The notes under the pieces are model-generated. The model ran no database searches and was not told the DNA's origin. It saw only the letters and a program-made list of their open reading frames with translations. A stretch of DNA of 64,000 nucleotides from Clostridium folliculivorans (GTDB lineage Bacteria; Bacillota; Clostridia; Clostridiales; Clostridiaceae). This document shows positions 1 through 8,516 of the stretch, piece after piece. How positions within the stretch are numbered: position 1 is the first letter of the stretch; every line of letters starts with the position of its first letter. Made by a program: the position numbers and the translations under genes. The stretch covers positions 1 to 64,000 of the forward strand of contig NZ_BQXY01000012.1 of the NCBI RefSeq assembly GCF_024341905.1, read 5' to 3'.

Positions 1-93
1 ACACCCGTACCCATACCGAACACGAAGGTTAAGACTTAGACGGCTGATGGTACTGCATGGGCGACTGTGTGGGAGAGTAGGTGGTTGCTAGGT
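1..93 (+). rRNA. rrf: 5S ribosomal RNA, 3' part
   Basis: The first 93 bases match the 3' three quarters of a bacterial 5S rRNA, including the conserved CCGAACACG loop and the GGGAGAGTAGG segment. The 5' end lies outside the window. It is followed directly by a strong terminator, so this is the end of an rRNA operon. The exact 3' end is estimated from the family's usual ending. Confidence 0.93.
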
Positions 94-116
94 AATTAGT
101 ATCTTATGATACGGAA

Positions 117-147
117 AAGACTTCACGATAAGTGAGGTCTTTTTTTA
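117..147 (+). terminator. rRNA operon terminator
   Basis: A 10-bp stem (AAGACTTCAC with AGTGAGGTCTT, loop GATA) is followed by a run of seven T. It lies 24 bases after the 5S gene and would end the rRNA transcript. Confidence 0.88.
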
Positions 148-238
148 TTTATATTTTTATAAAAATATAAAAATTTTAGGCTAATATATAACAGACATTT
201 TAATGATTTTACAAGCTTCTTATGACTATACAGTAAAA

Positions 239-351
239 AAACAAAATTTATTTGCTTGACAAATTTTCCTTATTTACATTTATAGAAGCAGATGTGCAAA
301 AAAATTCACTGAGGAAGAGTAGAATTTAGGGTCGCTTCAGTGATTTTTTTA
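239..351 (+). repeat. Dispersed repeat R2, copy 1
   Basis: First of several related intergenic units (others at 468-617, 4700-4748, 9900-9998, 14362-14523 and a 3' piece at 6695-6722). The shared 3' part reads roughly AGAAAGGCA, ATGTGCAAAAA, TCACTGA and ends in a hairpin and T-run. Here TCACTGA pairs with TCAGTGA before seven T, so it is terminator-like. The rest of the gap between 5S and the AraC gene holds no other recognisable feature. Confidence 0.65.
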
Positions 352-467
352 TAAAAAAATATAATCTGAAATTAATAGCACAGATTATCAAGAAAACCAT
401 TTGAAGATGTTGTACAATAAATTTAAAGGATTTCTATTCTTTAGCAATTTATAACTCAATTATATTT

Positions 468-617
468 GTGGATAAAGATGAGTAAATACTTAAGACATAA
501 TGTGATTTAAAGAATAAAAAATACCAATTTATCGCTTGCCGAATTTTCCAAATGTGTATTCAGAAAGGCACATGCACAAAAAGATTACTGAAGAAAGTAG
601 CTTAAGTGATTTTTTTA
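468..617 (+). repeat. Dispersed repeat R2, copy 2
   Basis: A long copy that begins near GTGGATAAAG and ends in a hairpin (TTACTGAAG with CTTAAGTGA, one mismatch and one G-T pair) and a T-run. The T-run abuts the ribosome binding site of the AraC gene at 637, so transcription into that gene must pass the hairpin or start after it. Confidence 0.68.
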
Positions 618-636
618 CAGGAGGTAGAAGAAAGAA

Positions 637-1509
637 ATGAACTACTATCATAGGATACAAAATTCAATTGAATTTATTGAACTGAATCTTGATCAAAATA
701 TTGATATTGTAGATATAGCATCAAAAGCTTATTTTTCGGCTTTTCATTTTCAAAGGATATTTCAAGCAATTTCAGGTTTTTCTGTACAGAGTTATATAAG
801 AAAAAGAAGGATGACAGAAGCTGCTATATTGCTCAAAAGAACAGATAAAACTATACTAGAAATATCAATTACTTTTCAGTATGGCTCTCAAGAAGCTTTT
901 ACACGGGCATTTGAGAGCAGTTTTGGTATAACTCCCTATAAGTATCGAAAGTCACAGGAAATCAGCATAAATCTTATTCATAAAATCAACTTTATGGATT
1001 ATGAGAAAAAGATACAGGGAGATTTAGAAATTGATAAACCTGAAATCATTAATTGTAATAAAATTTATATAGCTGGATATGAATACAAAACAAATCTTAT
1101 TGATGAGCAATATTTTAGTGAGATTCCACGTTTTTATGATGACTTTGGTAAAAATGAATATTATATGAGAATTTCTGAGAGAATTGCACCAGCATTTTCT
1201 CATGGAATAAGTTGTAATTATCAAGATGATGGTCAGTTTTCATTTATTGTTGGAGAAGCTGTAAGGTGTCCAAGTAATGGATTAGAGGATGGTTTTGTTA
1301 ATCTAGAAATACCTGAAGGAAAGTATGCTGTATTTAATGTTTGTGGTTCGGTAGAAATAGCTCAAAACACTTGGAGATATATCTATAAAACATGGATGCC
1401 TAATTCAAATTATGAAAGAAGAGAAGGACCGGATTTCGAGGTAACTGATGTGTGTAGTTCAATATATCCTGACATGATGAAAATGAAAATATACATACCA
1501 GTTAAATGA
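637..1509 (+). CDS. AraC-family regulator with GyrI-like effector domain
   Basis: This is a one-component transcription regulator. Residues about 8-106 form the AraC/XylS double helix-turn-helix: IVDIASKAYFSAFHFQRIF is the first motif and YGSQEAFTRAFESSFGITP the second, which is the signature part. Residues about 130-290 resemble the GyrI/SOUL-type ligand-binding domain that often follows this HTH (compare Rob and SoxS-like proteins). The order HTH then sensor is typical of that subgroup. ATG at 637 has an AGGAGG site 12 bases upstream, which is a slightly long spacing. The GNAT gene 45 bp downstream lies on the same strand and may be co-transcribed. The ligand cannot be told from sequence. 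Confidence 0.86.
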   Translation: MNYYHRIQNSIEFIELNLDQNIDIVDIASKAYFSAFHFQRIFQAISGFSVQSYIRKRRMTEAAILLKRTDKTILEISITFQYGSQEAFTRAFESSFGITPYKYRKSQEISINLIHKINFMDYEKKIQGDLEIDKPEIINCNKIYIAGYEYKTNLIDEQYFSEIPRFYDDFGKNEYYMRISERIAPAFSHGISCNYQDDGQFSFIVGEAVRCPSNGLEDGFVNLEIPEGKYAVFNVCGSVEIAQNTWRYIYKTWMPNSNYERREGPDFEVTDVCSSIYPDMMKMKIYIPVK

Positions 1510-1554
1510 GATTTTCATCTAGAATAATATATAGAAAAGGAGAAAAGGGTCAAT

Positions 1555-2151
1555 ATGAATATGGAAATGATTTTTGGGAACTTTCCCATTTTGGAATCCT
1601 CAAATCTAATATTAAGAAGAATTGAAGAAACAGATATCAAAGAAGTATTTGAAATCTATAATAATGAAAATGTGTTTGAGTTTTGCGGTATTATTCCAAA
1701 GAACAATATTTATACAGTAAAAAATATGATTGGTCACTTTGAAAGAGATTATAATAAAAAGAGCAGGATTAAGTGGGGCATATTTTCTAAACACCATGGA
1801 AACAAGCTAGTTGGAATTATTGAAGCAATGGATTTTAATCAAAAGGTTGATATGGTCACTGTAGGGTATTTTCTTGCAGAAAGATACTGGGGCAATGGTA
1901 TCGCATCTGAAGCTCTAAGCTTATTGATTAAGTTTTTATTTGAAACTGCAAATATTAATCGTATTCAGGCAGAGGTTATGCCTAAAAACATGGCCTCAAA
2001 ACATGTGCTTATAAAGAATGGATTCATGAAGGAAGGCTTACTTAGACAAGCTAGTTTATGGTCTGGAAAAGGTGTAGTAGATCTAGAGATATACGGTTTT
2101 CTCAAGGAAGACTATAGTATTAAATATTCTTATCATGCGAGAGATTTATAA
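1555..2151 (+). CDS. GNAT acetyltransferase, RimJ/RimL type
   Basis: Length (198 residues) and order match the Acetyltransf_3 group that acetylates ribosomal-protein N-termini or small amines. The N-terminal segment LILRRIEETDIKEVFEIY is the usual first strand and helix. ERYWGNGIASEAL (about residues 106-118) is the R-x-x-G-x-G/A acetyl-CoA loop. RIQAEVMPKNMASKHVLIKNGF is split by the conserved N-x-A-S motif near residue 142. An AAGGAG site precedes ATG 1555; a second ATG two codons later is possible. It follows the AraC regulator closely, so the two may form an operon. The substrate is unknown. Confidence 0.85.
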   Translation: MNMEMIFGNFPILESSNLILRRIEETDIKEVFEIYNNENVFEFCGIIPKNNIYTVKNMIGHFERDYNKKSRIKWGIFSKHHGNKLVGIIEAMDFNQKVDMVTVGYFLAERYWGNGIASEALSLLIKFLFETANINRIQAEVMPKNMASKHVLIKNGFMKEGLLRQASLWSGKGVVDLEIYGFLKEDYSIKYSYHARDL

Positions 2152-2227
2152 TTCAATTAAGTCTGTGGAGAAGTATGTTTAACAGACTTAAGACATATAT
2201 ATAAATTACTTCATATTAGAACTTATC

Positions 2228-2338
2228 CAAATAATGAATAAACTCAATAATATGGTCTTAAGACATCTACTAGATCTATTTAATCCTGATTACGAAGAAA
2301 ATTGTTTACGTATTTTTCTCGTGATCAGGATTTTTTTA
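2228..2338 (+). ncRNA. Decayed purine-riboswitch copy
   Basis: This stretch aligns with the adenine riboswitch at 4322-4431 over its length: CTCAATAATATGG, TCTAC, AATCCTGATTACGAAGAAAA and the terminator AATCAGGATTTTTTT are shared or nearly so. P1 can no longer pair. The L3 arm has diverged (GATCTATTTAATC against GAGCCGTAAAATC), and TCTACC has become TCTACT. The terminator hairpin still looks sound. It is most likely a non-sensing relic that now only terminates upstream transcripts. Confidence 0.6.
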
Positions 2339-2360
2339 TTAAATATAGGATAAATTTAAT

Positions 2361-2391
2361 TTGACTCCACCCTTAGGGTGAGGTTTATAAT
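2361..2391 (+). promoter_or_regulatory. MerR-type promoter and operator
   Basis: TTGACT (2361-2366) and TATAAT (2386-2391) are separated by 19 bp, the over-long spacer typical of MerR-family targets. Between them lies the dyad CACCC-TTA-GGGTG (2368-2380), flanked by CTC and AGG. The regulator is expected to bind here and untwist the spacer when activated. It lies directly before the MerR gene, which implies autoregulation. Confidence 0.85.
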
Positions 2392-2410
2392 GCAATCAAG
2401 GAGGTTCAAG

Positions 2411-3226
2411 ATGGATAATCAAATTAAAATAAGTGAGTTTGTTAAATTAACTAGAAGTACATTAAAAACAGTTTTGTATTATCATAAAATTGGCTTACTA
2501 CCAGAAAAGAAAAACTCCTCAAATGGGTATCGTATATACGGTGCTGAAGACCTCGAGAGGATGAGAAAAATTAAGCATTTAAAAAATCTAGGCCTAGATT
2601 TAAAGAAAATAAAAGAAATTCTAGGAGATAAAAATAATCGAAATACGTTAGGTGAAGTCCTGAAATCTCTACAATCAGAACTTTTGGAAGAAAAAAAGAA
2701 CATAGAAGTTCAATTGTGCCAAATAGAGAGATGGTTAAATAAAGAAGAAGTTCTTAATGGAGAAATCACTTCACAGTCAGAAATCTTTGAAATTGTTACA
2801 GATATATTAGAACCGGAGCATGTCAGGAGTAATATGGAGGAAAATCCAGAATTATTTAAACAAAGAAGCGAAGTGTTTGGTATTTTAGAAGATTTTCAAT
2901 GGGGAGAAGAACAAAAGGATAATTTTAGAACTATAGCAGAATATTTTAAATTACATCCTGAGGAATATAAAAAGGCTATCGAGTTTGGAAAACGTCTTTC
3001 AACACTGAAAGATATGTCTGAAGATGATCCTGAAGTGGAAGTTTTAGCAAGAGAAGGTGCGGAATTTATAAAGAGTGCACCCTTTTTAAAAGAAATGCTT
3101 TATAATAAATCTGGTTTTGGTGCAACTAATGAAAACTTATTAAATGAAATGACTAAGAAAGTGCTTTCACCAGCTCAGATGAAACATAAGCAACTCATAC
3201 AAAAATATCTTAATTATAGACCATAA
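2411..3226 (+). CDS. MerR-family regulator with TipAS-like C-terminal domain
   Basis: The N-terminal winged helix (IKISEFVKLTRSTLKTVLYY, then the wing ending in NGYRIY) and the following LKKIKEIL helix are standard MerR. A dimerisation coiled coil spans about residues 80-115. The remaining 150 residues are helical and acidic and look like an antibiotic-sensing TipAS-type domain, but the match is loose. The start at 2411 is chosen because AAGGAGG lies 8 bases upstream; an in-frame opening further 5' would run through the promoter. Its own promoter has the MerR 19-bp spacer. The methyltransferase-like gene 160 bp downstream is the likely partner. The family usually activates drug or stress responses. 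Confidence 0.85.
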   Translation: MDNQIKISEFVKLTRSTLKTVLYYHKIGLLPEKKNSSNGYRIYGAEDLERMRKIKHLKNLGLDLKKIKEILGDKNNRNTLGEVLKSLQSELLEEKKNIEVQLCQIERWLNKEEVLNGEITSQSEIFEIVTDILEPEHVRSNMEENPELFKQRSEVFGILEDFQWGEEQKDNFRTIAEYFKLHPEEYKKAIEFGKRLSTLKDMSEDDPEVEVLAREGAEFIKSAPFLKEMLYNKSGFGATNENLLNEMTKKVLSPAQMKHKQLIQKYLNYRP

Positions 3227-3232
3227 GCAAAC

Positions 3233-3282
3233 TTCCATTTGAAAAATAATTTAATTCTAACTGCTCGCTCATACAGTATCTC
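3233..3282 (+). repeat. Dispersed repeat R4, copy 1
   Basis: About 50 bp (TTCCATTTGAAAAATAATTT through TGCTCGCTCATACAGTATCTC) match 55678-55728 closely. Read on the minus strand, both copies contain a start-like ATGAGCGAGCA and encode MSEQLELN. At 3318-3363 there is also a weak match to the right end of repeat R1 (ending AGTGGTACAT). Confidence 0.5.
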
Positions 3283-3386
3283 AAGTAATTATGTTTCAAT
3301 TTGAAAAATAATATTAAAAAGAGTCAAATCTAAAAACATAATTTATAAGTTTAGTGGTACATACATTAAAGAAGGAGGATACCGTT

Positions 3387-4061
3387 GTGGAAAATAACAA
3401 AAAACAATCTAAAGCAAAGGTATATGTAGTTCCGGTAGTATTAATTGCAATCATGTGGCTTATTCTATTTATTCCAGCAGGAACCTTAAAGTTCTGGGAA
3501 GCTTGGGTTTTATGGAGTGGATTTTCATTAATAACTTTTTTTATTACGGTGTATTTTTCAAAAAAGAATCCAGAATTTTTAGAGAGAAGAGCAAAGGTAA
3601 AAGAAAAGGAAACTACAAAAAAAGCTCCTGCATTTTTAAAATTATATTATTTAGGGTTTATTTTACCTGGTATTGATTTTCGTTTTAATTGGTCTCATGA
3701 AACAGTATGGTTTATCCTCTTGGCCAACTTAATTGTTTTTGCAACATATATTTTTATATTTTATGTATTCAAGGTGAATACTTATGCTTCAACGGTTATT
3801 CAGGTGGAGAAGAAGCAGGAGGTTATTACAACTGGTCCTTACTCAATAGTTAGACATCCAATGTATTCTGGAATGGTAATAATTTCACTATTTATGCCTC
3901 TAGCACTTGGATCATATTTTGCTTTAATACCAATGCTGCTAATTATACCTTTGATGGTGTTTAGAATAAATGGTGAAGAAGAGGTTCTTTCAAGAAGTCT
4001 TAAGGGGTATAAAGAGTATTCTTTAAAAACTCCATATAGATTAATCCCTTTTGTTTGGTAA
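3387..4061 (+). CDS. Isoprenylcysteine carboxyl methyltransferase-like membrane protein
   Basis: A multi-pass membrane protein of about 224 residues with the ICMT/phospholipid-methyltransferase signature near its C-terminus: TGPYSIVRHPMYSG binds the S-adenosylmethionine headgroup region, followed by two hydrophobic helices and the ending EEEVLSRSLKGYKEY with YRLIP. Bacterial members lack prenylated CAAX substrates, so the true methyl acceptor is unknown. The start is GTG 3387, eight bases after GGAGG (3374-3378). The upstream in-frame GTG at 3354 has no ribosome site. It follows the MerR gene on the same strand and is a candidate target of it. Confidence 0.83.
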   Translation: MENNKKQSKAKVYVVPVVLIAIMWLILFIPAGTLKFWEAWVLWSGFSLITFFITVYFSKKNPEFLERRAKVKEKETTKKAPAFLKLYYLGFILPGIDFRFNWSHETVWFILLANLIVFATYIFIFYVFKVNTYASTVIQVEKKQEVITTGPYSIVRHPMYSGMVIISLFMPLALGSYFALIPMLLIIPLMVFRINGEEEVLSRSLKGYKEYSLKTPYRLIPFVW

Positions 4062-4269
4062 TTAAGTTGCCTTCAAACTCGAGTTTTATGCGTAAAATTT
4101 TAAAAAGTTATAATGGTTTCTTTTTTAAATTTTATAATTTTATAAAGTAAAAAAGGTCTAATGGTATAAATTTATATAGTTAAAATTTTTTAAATTTATG
4201 GCTTAATGTTTGAATTTAAAATAGACTTATTGAAGTATATGAGTTTTTATTGAAGAATATAAATAAGAA

Positions 4270-4298
4270 TTGACAATGTTTATATATTAAGCTATAAT
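4270..4298 (+). promoter_or_regulatory. Promoter of the adenine riboswitch transcript
   Basis: Perfect consensus sigma-A elements: TTGACA (4270-4275), a 17-bp spacer and TATAAT (4293-4298). The transcript would start about 20 bases before the aptamer. Confidence 0.85.
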
Positions 4299-4321
4299 AA
4301 GTAAAAATTAATAGAGAAAAT

Positions 4322-4431
4322 CATTCGTATAACCTCAATAATATGGTTTGAGGGTCTCTACCAGGAGCCGTAAAATCCTGATTACGAAGAAAATTGTTGA
4401 CTCATTTTCTTCGTAATCAGGATTTTTTTAT
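4322..4431 (+). promoter_or_regulatory. Adenine riboswitch (purine class) with terminator
   Basis: The aptamer shows the purine-riboswitch core: TCGTATAACC, AATATGG, TCTACC, GCCGTAAA and GATTACGA closing P1. The pyrimidine that pairs with the ligand is a U (GATTACG), which specifies adenine. The 3' strand of P1 also forms the 5' arm of a long terminator (AATCCTGATTACGAAG with CTTCGTAATCAGGATT, then seven T). Adenine binding should therefore prevent termination, giving an ON switch. The adenine deaminase gene lies downstream, which fits ligand and target. Confidence 0.92.
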
Positions 4432-4578
4432 ATTTTTGGTGGTATTTAAGATTATTTTTGAAATTAAGTGGTTAGTTTTACGATACTTTAACAACGCAAT
4501 TTTTCAGAATTATACTTTAGATATATCGATAAATAATTATAGTCTGAGGTGTAGAAATCGGTAATATATTGAGTTAAG

Positions 4579-4661
4579 GATGTTCCAGTTTGATACGAAA
4601 TCTATATTTAAAACTCTTACAGGTACTGATGAGAGAAATTAAAAATATAAATTTGGACATC
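4579..4661 (+). repeat. Repeat R1, degenerate copy
   Basis: Resembles the R1 unit (best copy 48810-48905): GATGTTCCAG at the left, ATCTATATTTAAAACTCT, TGATGAGAG, AATTAAAAATATAAATTT in the middle and GGACATC at the right. The right terminal inverted repeat is mostly lost. A 63-codon reading frame starting inside it is not credible as a gene. Confidence 0.6.
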
Positions 4662-4699
4662 TATAAAGAGTACAAAGAAGAATTAATTAGACCTATCAA

Positions 4700-4748
4700 G
4701 ATTTCATTACATACGCTTAAGAGAAGTAATATATGCAAAAAGAATCAC
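4700..4748 (+). repeat. Repeat R2, partial copy
   Basis: TTCATTACATACGCTTAAGA, then ATATGCAAAAAGAATCAC matches the middle of repeat R2 (compare 14446-14485 and 9935-9970). The terminal hairpin is missing. Together with the R1 relic it fills the leader between the adenine riboswitch and the deaminase gene. Confidence 0.5.
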
Positions 4749-4815
4749 AAATATAAAGTACATAGTAATTTGGTGGTTTAGATAAAATTAATGATTTTAG
4801 TAAGGGGTGTATTTT

Positions 4816-6561
4816 GTGAAAATGGATATGAATTTTTTAAAGAGAAGAATTAAGGTAGCGAGTAAGCAGATAAAAGCGGACTGTGTTGTGAAAAATGGCA
4901 AAATAGTGAATGTTTTTACTGGTAACATTACAGAAGGTGATATAGCCATTGTAGATGGATTTATAGCTGGCATTGGTCACTATGAAGGAAATGAAATTAT
5001 AGATGCTGAGGGCAAGTTTATAGTTCCAGGATTTATTGATGGTCACATGCATATAGAAAGTACAATGCTTACACCTCATGAACTATCAAAGGTCCTTATT
5101 CAGCATGGTGTTACTACAGTAATGGCAGATCCACATGAGATTGCAAATGTTGCAGGTACAGATGGGATTAACTTTATGTTAAATGCATCAGAAGAATTGC
5201 CTTTAGATATATTTATTATGCTTCCTTCCTGTGTTCCAGCAACGTCCTTTGGAAGTAGTGGAGCAATACTGAATTCAGAAGATTTAAATCCTTTTTATTC
5301 ACACCCAAGGGTCTTAGGACTTGCAGAAGTTATGGACTTCCCATCTATTGTGAATTTAAATGAAGGCGTGTTAAAGAAAATTGCTGATGCACATTCAAAT
5401 AGAAGTATTATAGATGGTCATGCAGCAGGACTTAGTAGAGAAGAACTAAACATATATGTAGCTGCGGGTATATACGCAGATCATGAATGTGTAAATCTAG
5501 AGGAAGCAAAGGATCGCTTAGAACTTGGCATGTATTTAATGATTAGAGAAGGAACGGCAGCTAAGGAACTCAAAAAGCTGCTTCCAGTGATTACTCCAAT
5601 AAATTCAAGAAGATGTATTCTTGTTACAGATGATAAATTACCTGATGATTTGATTACAGAGGGTAGCGTAGATCATAATGTAAGGCTTGCAATAAAAGAA
5701 GGACTAGATCCTGTGACAGCTATTCAGATGGTAACAATTAATGCAGCAGAATTTTTTGGACTTCGTAGCTTTGGAGCAGTGGCACCTGGGTATCAGGCTG
5801 ATTTATTAATACTAAATGACCTAAAAAGTATTTCAATTGATAAGGTTATAAAAAAAGGAAAATCTGTTGTAGATAGTGGGAAAATAAATAAAGTGGCTTT
5901 TAAAGCAGAAGACATTAGTAAAGCTCTAGCCTTGAAATTACCTAAGATAAATATGAAAGAACTAAAGGGAAATGCTTTGGAAATACCTTTATCTTCTGAA
6001 TTATGCAATGTAATAGAGATAGTTCCTAATAGTTTAATAACATATCATAGAGTTGAAAAGGTGGATATAGATAAAGGAATGTTTGCTCCTTCTATTTCAA
6101 AGGATCAATTAAAGATGGCTGTAATAGAAAGACATCATTCAACAGGGAATATTGGACTTGGAATTGTCAAAGGTTTTGGTATAAAAAATGGAGCTATTGC
6201 AACAACTGTTGCGCATGATTCTCATAACATAGTTGTTGTAGGAACCTCTGATGAAGAAATGTTTTTAGCAGTAAATCGTCTTATTGAGATGGGGGGAGGA
6301 ATTGCAGTTGCTTCAGGAAAAGAAGTTATAGCATCATTGCCTCTTGCTATAGGAGGATTAATGTCTGAAAATAGCTATCTAGAAGTTCAAGAGCAGCTTC
6401 ACACTTTAAATCAATCTCTTAGTGTAATAGGAGCCTACAAAGACTTTAATCCTTTTTTAACATTATCTTTTTTAACACTTCCGGTAATTCCAGAAATTAA
6501 ATTAACTGATGCAGGATTGTTTGAATTTAAGACATTTTCTCATATACAGGTGCAAGCTTAA
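4816..6561 (+). CDS. ade: Adenine deaminase
   Basis: Converts adenine to hypoxanthine and ammonia in purine salvage; a metal-dependent amidohydrolase of about 580 residues, the usual family length. Visible features are the metal-binding [11 protein letters not shown] motif near residue 75, [17 protein letters not shown], the DGHAAGLS and ADHECV histidine motifs, a DDKLPDDL segment with metal-site aspartate, and the C-terminal adenine-deaminase domain with HHSTG and VAHDSHN. GTG 4816 is preferred: GGGG of the ribosome site overlaps an earlier in-frame GTG (4807). The gene sits behind an adenine-sensing riboswitch with an antitermination design, so it should be induced by its substrate. Confidence 0.95.
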   Translation: MKMDMNFLKRRIKVASKQIKADCVVKNGKIVNVFTGNITEGDIAIVDGFIAGIGHYEGNEIIDAEGKFIVPGFIDGHMHIESTMLTPHELSKVLIQHGVTTVMADPHEIANVAGTDGINFMLNASEELPLDIFIMLPSCVPATSFGSSGAILNSEDLNPFYSHPRVLGLAEVMDFPSIVNLNEGVLKKIADAHSNRSIIDGHAAGLSREELNIYVAAGIYADHECVNLEEAKDRLELGMYLMIREGTAAKELKKLLPVITPINSRRCILVTDDKLPDDLITEGSVDHNVRLAIKEGLDPVTAIQMVTINAAEFFGLRSFGAVAPGYQADLLILNDLKSISIDKVIKKGKSVVDSGKINKVAFKAEDISKALALKLPKINMKELKGNALEIPLSSELCNVIEIVPNSLITYHRVEKVDIDKGMFAPSISKDQLKMAVIERHHSTGNIGLGIVKGFGIKNGAIATTVAHDSHNIVVVGTSDEEMFLAVNRLIEMGGGIAVASGKEVIASLPLAIGGLMSENSYLEVQEQLHTLNQSLSVIGAYKDFNPFLTLSFLTLPVIPEIKLTDAGLFEFKTFSHIQVQA

Positions 6562-6597
6562 AAATCATGATTATGTAGTAGTATTTATAGGCATAGA

Positions 6598-6630
6598 CAT
6601 CCACGACTAATTTGTTGTGGATCTTTTTTT
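6598..6630 (+). terminator. Terminator after adenine deaminase
   Basis: ATCCACGAC pairs with GTTGTGGAT around a six-base loop and is followed by C and seven T. Confidence 0.82.
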
Positions 6631-6724
6631 ATTCTTTAATAAGGAATATTTCATATATATCTGTTTATAAGGATGCTTAGAAAGCTTAAATATAAATTCA
6701 TTCGCTTCAGCGACTTTTTTATAA

Positions 6725-7321
6725 TTATTTCACCTCATCAATTGCAGATTTTAATCCCGCAGTCATAAAAGGAAGGACCTCTTTGACTAATGAAGAAGTG
6801 TTTTTAGAGCTACCTTTACTATACCAACGCTTAGTAGAACAATATATGCCGCTGCTAAGCATAACTGTAAGCAATTCTAATTTATCTTGTTCAATGTTTG
6901 AAAAAGGTTTAATGTTATTTAGCATCTTTAGTATGATATCTTGTAATTTAAGCTGGACTTTGATATCAATTAATACACTTGCAGATTTATATAATTTTGT
7001 ATAGTTAGTCCCTATGTACACATGGTAATCATACAGGATAAGAATTAAATCTAGTAAAGTATCCTCCGTTAGCTTTGTGTAAGAGTGAATCTTTTCAGAT
7101 ATAAATGCCATTAATGTATCAGATACAAAGGAATTTAATAAATCAAATTTATCTTCAAAATGAGAATAAAAAGTTGAGCGATTTACTGGTGTTCTTTCAG
7201 AAATATCCTTAACAGTTATATCTTCAAAGGATTTTTCATTTGCTAATGCAAGAAATGAAGCTTGAATTAAATTACTAGTATTTAGTATATTATTATCATT
7301 TTTTTGAGATTTTGACATCAT
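6725..7321 (-). CDS. TetR/AcrR-family regulator
   Basis: The N-terminal helix-turn-helix (ITVKDISERTPVNRSTFYSHFEDKF, split here as ITVKDISERT and PVNRSTFYSHF) at about residues 34-58 is the TetR signature. The C-terminal 130 residues form the variable helical ligand and dimer domain. Length of 198 is normal. The start at 7321 (two ATG in tandem) lies just after an AAAGGAAAA-type site. It is transcribed away from the epoxide-hydrolase-like gene at 7539 across a 217-bp shared region, so it probably represses that gene and itself. A small inverted repeat (7396-7419) lies between them. The ligand is unknown. Confidence 0.87.
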   Translation of the reverse strand: MMSKSQKNDNNILNTSNLIQASFLALANEKSFEDITVKDISERTPVNRSTFYSHFEDKFDLLNSFVSDTLMAFISEKIHSYTKLTEDTLLDLILILYDYHVYIGTNYTKLYKSASVLIDIKVQLKLQDIILKMLNNIKPFSNIEQDKLELLTVMLSSGIYCSTKRWYSKGSSKNTSSLVKEVLPFMTAGLKSAIDEVK

Positions 7322-7395
7322 GTTTTTCCTTTCTCATATTAACATGCATCTATTTTGTATAAAATTCAAATCATAATTATGTCTATATTAAAGAG

Positions 7396-7419
7396 CCAAC
7401 AGTATAGCAACTTTGTTGG
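7396..7419. promoter_or_regulatory. Possible TetR operator
   Basis: CCAACA (7396-7401) and TGTTGG (7414-7419) form an inverted repeat with a 12-bp gap in the divergent region between the TetR and hydrolase genes. Position fits an operator; the short arms make it tentative. Confidence 0.3.
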
Positions 7420-7538
7420 TTGAACTCCAAATTGTAGTACATTATAATCATAACATGCACAAATCGGCCGAGCAACTGCTGTTTAATAAGCAAGTATTAT
7501 ACTAAAATTTATAAAGCATATGTATAAGGAGAAGTAAA

Positions 7539-8516
7539 ATGAGTGATTTAAAACATAGAATTATTGAAACAAATGGTATTAAAATGCATATAGCAGAACA
7601 GGGTGAAGGACCACTTGTAGTATTGCTTCATGGCTTTCCAGAAACATGGTATTCATGGAGGTATCAGATTCCAGTTTTAGCTGAACAAGGTTTTCATGTA
7701 GTAGCACCTGATTTGAGAGGTTTTGGTGATACAGAGCAGCCAAAGGATATTGATCAATATACGATTCTCCATTTAGTTGGAGATATAGTTGGATTGTTAG
7801 ATGCACTAAATGAAGAGACAGCAGTTATAGTAGGAAATGATTGGGGAGCGACAGTGGCATGGAATGCAGCATTATTAAGACCAGATAGATTCCGCGGAAT
7901 AGTAGCATTAACTGTGCCAATGATGCCTCAACCTCCAATTCCTCCAACTACTGTTTTTCCACAGAGCGACAAGGAGTTATTTTACACCTTATATTTCCAA
8001 ACTCCAGGAGTGGCAGAAAAAGAATTTGAGAAAGATATATATTCTACAGTTCATAATTTGTTCTACTCAGCTTCTGGAGATGCAGGCCCACGTAAGGGTA
8101 ACGATGGAACTCCTAATCCATTTAGCATGGTATCAAGAGAAAAGGGTTTACTTTCAGCATTGCCAATGCCTAAAATAACTTCATGGCTTAAGGAAGAAGA
8201 TTTAAAGGTTTATGAAAAAGCCTTCAAGAAAACAGGTTTTAGCGGTGGATTAAACTATTATCGCAATTTAGATAGAAATAGAGAATTGTTAAGTTGCTTT
8301 AATGGTATGAAAGTAACAATTCCAGCTCAATTTATAGTAGGGAGTCGAGATGTTGGTTTAAGTATGCCGGGAATGGATCAAATAATTTTAGATATGCATA
8401 AACTAGTTCCAAATCTTCGTAAGAATATCTTTATTGAGGATTGTGGACATTGGGCTCAACAAGAGAAACCAAAGGAAATTAGTGCAGCTATAATTTCATT
8501 TATGAAAAGTCTATGA
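7539..8516 (+). CDS. Alpha/beta hydrolase, epoxide hydrolase-like
   Basis: A soluble alpha/beta-fold enzyme of 325 residues. HGFPETWYSW (about residue 30) carries the H-G-x-P oxyanion motif of epoxide hydrolases and haloalkane dehalogenases. The nucleophile elbow is G-N-D-W-G-A (about residues 103-108) with aspartate instead of serine, which points to an ester-intermediate hydrolase of epoxides or halides. VGSRDVGL and CGHWAQQEKP supply the acid region and catalytic histidine. The cap domain lies between. AAGGAGAAG precedes the ATG. It is divergent from a TetR regulator that probably controls it. Epoxide hydrolase is preferred over dehalogenase because of the HGFP and cap tyrosines; the substrate is unknown. 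Confidence 0.87.
   Translation: MSDLKHRIIETNGIKMHIAEQGEGPLVVLLHGFPETWYSWRYQIPVLAEQGFHVVAPDLRGFGDTEQPKDIDQYTILHLVGDIVGLLDALNEETAVIVGNDWGATVAWNAALLRPDRFRGIVALTVPMMPQPPIPPTTVFPQSDKELFYTLYFQTPGVAEKEFEKDIYSTVHNLFYSASGDAGPRKGNDGTPNPFSMVSREKGLLSALPMPKITSWLKEEDLKVYEKAFKKTGFSGGLNYYRNLDRNRELLSCFNGMKVTIPAQFIVGSRDVGLSMPGMDQIILDMHKLVPNLRKNIFIEDCGHWAQQEKPKEISAAIISFMKSL

Noticed and set aside
4590-4781. 63-codon plus-strand open frame before adenine deaminase
   Set aside because: It begins inside a degenerate R1 repeat and runs through an R2 relic; no ribosome site and no protein similarity recognised.
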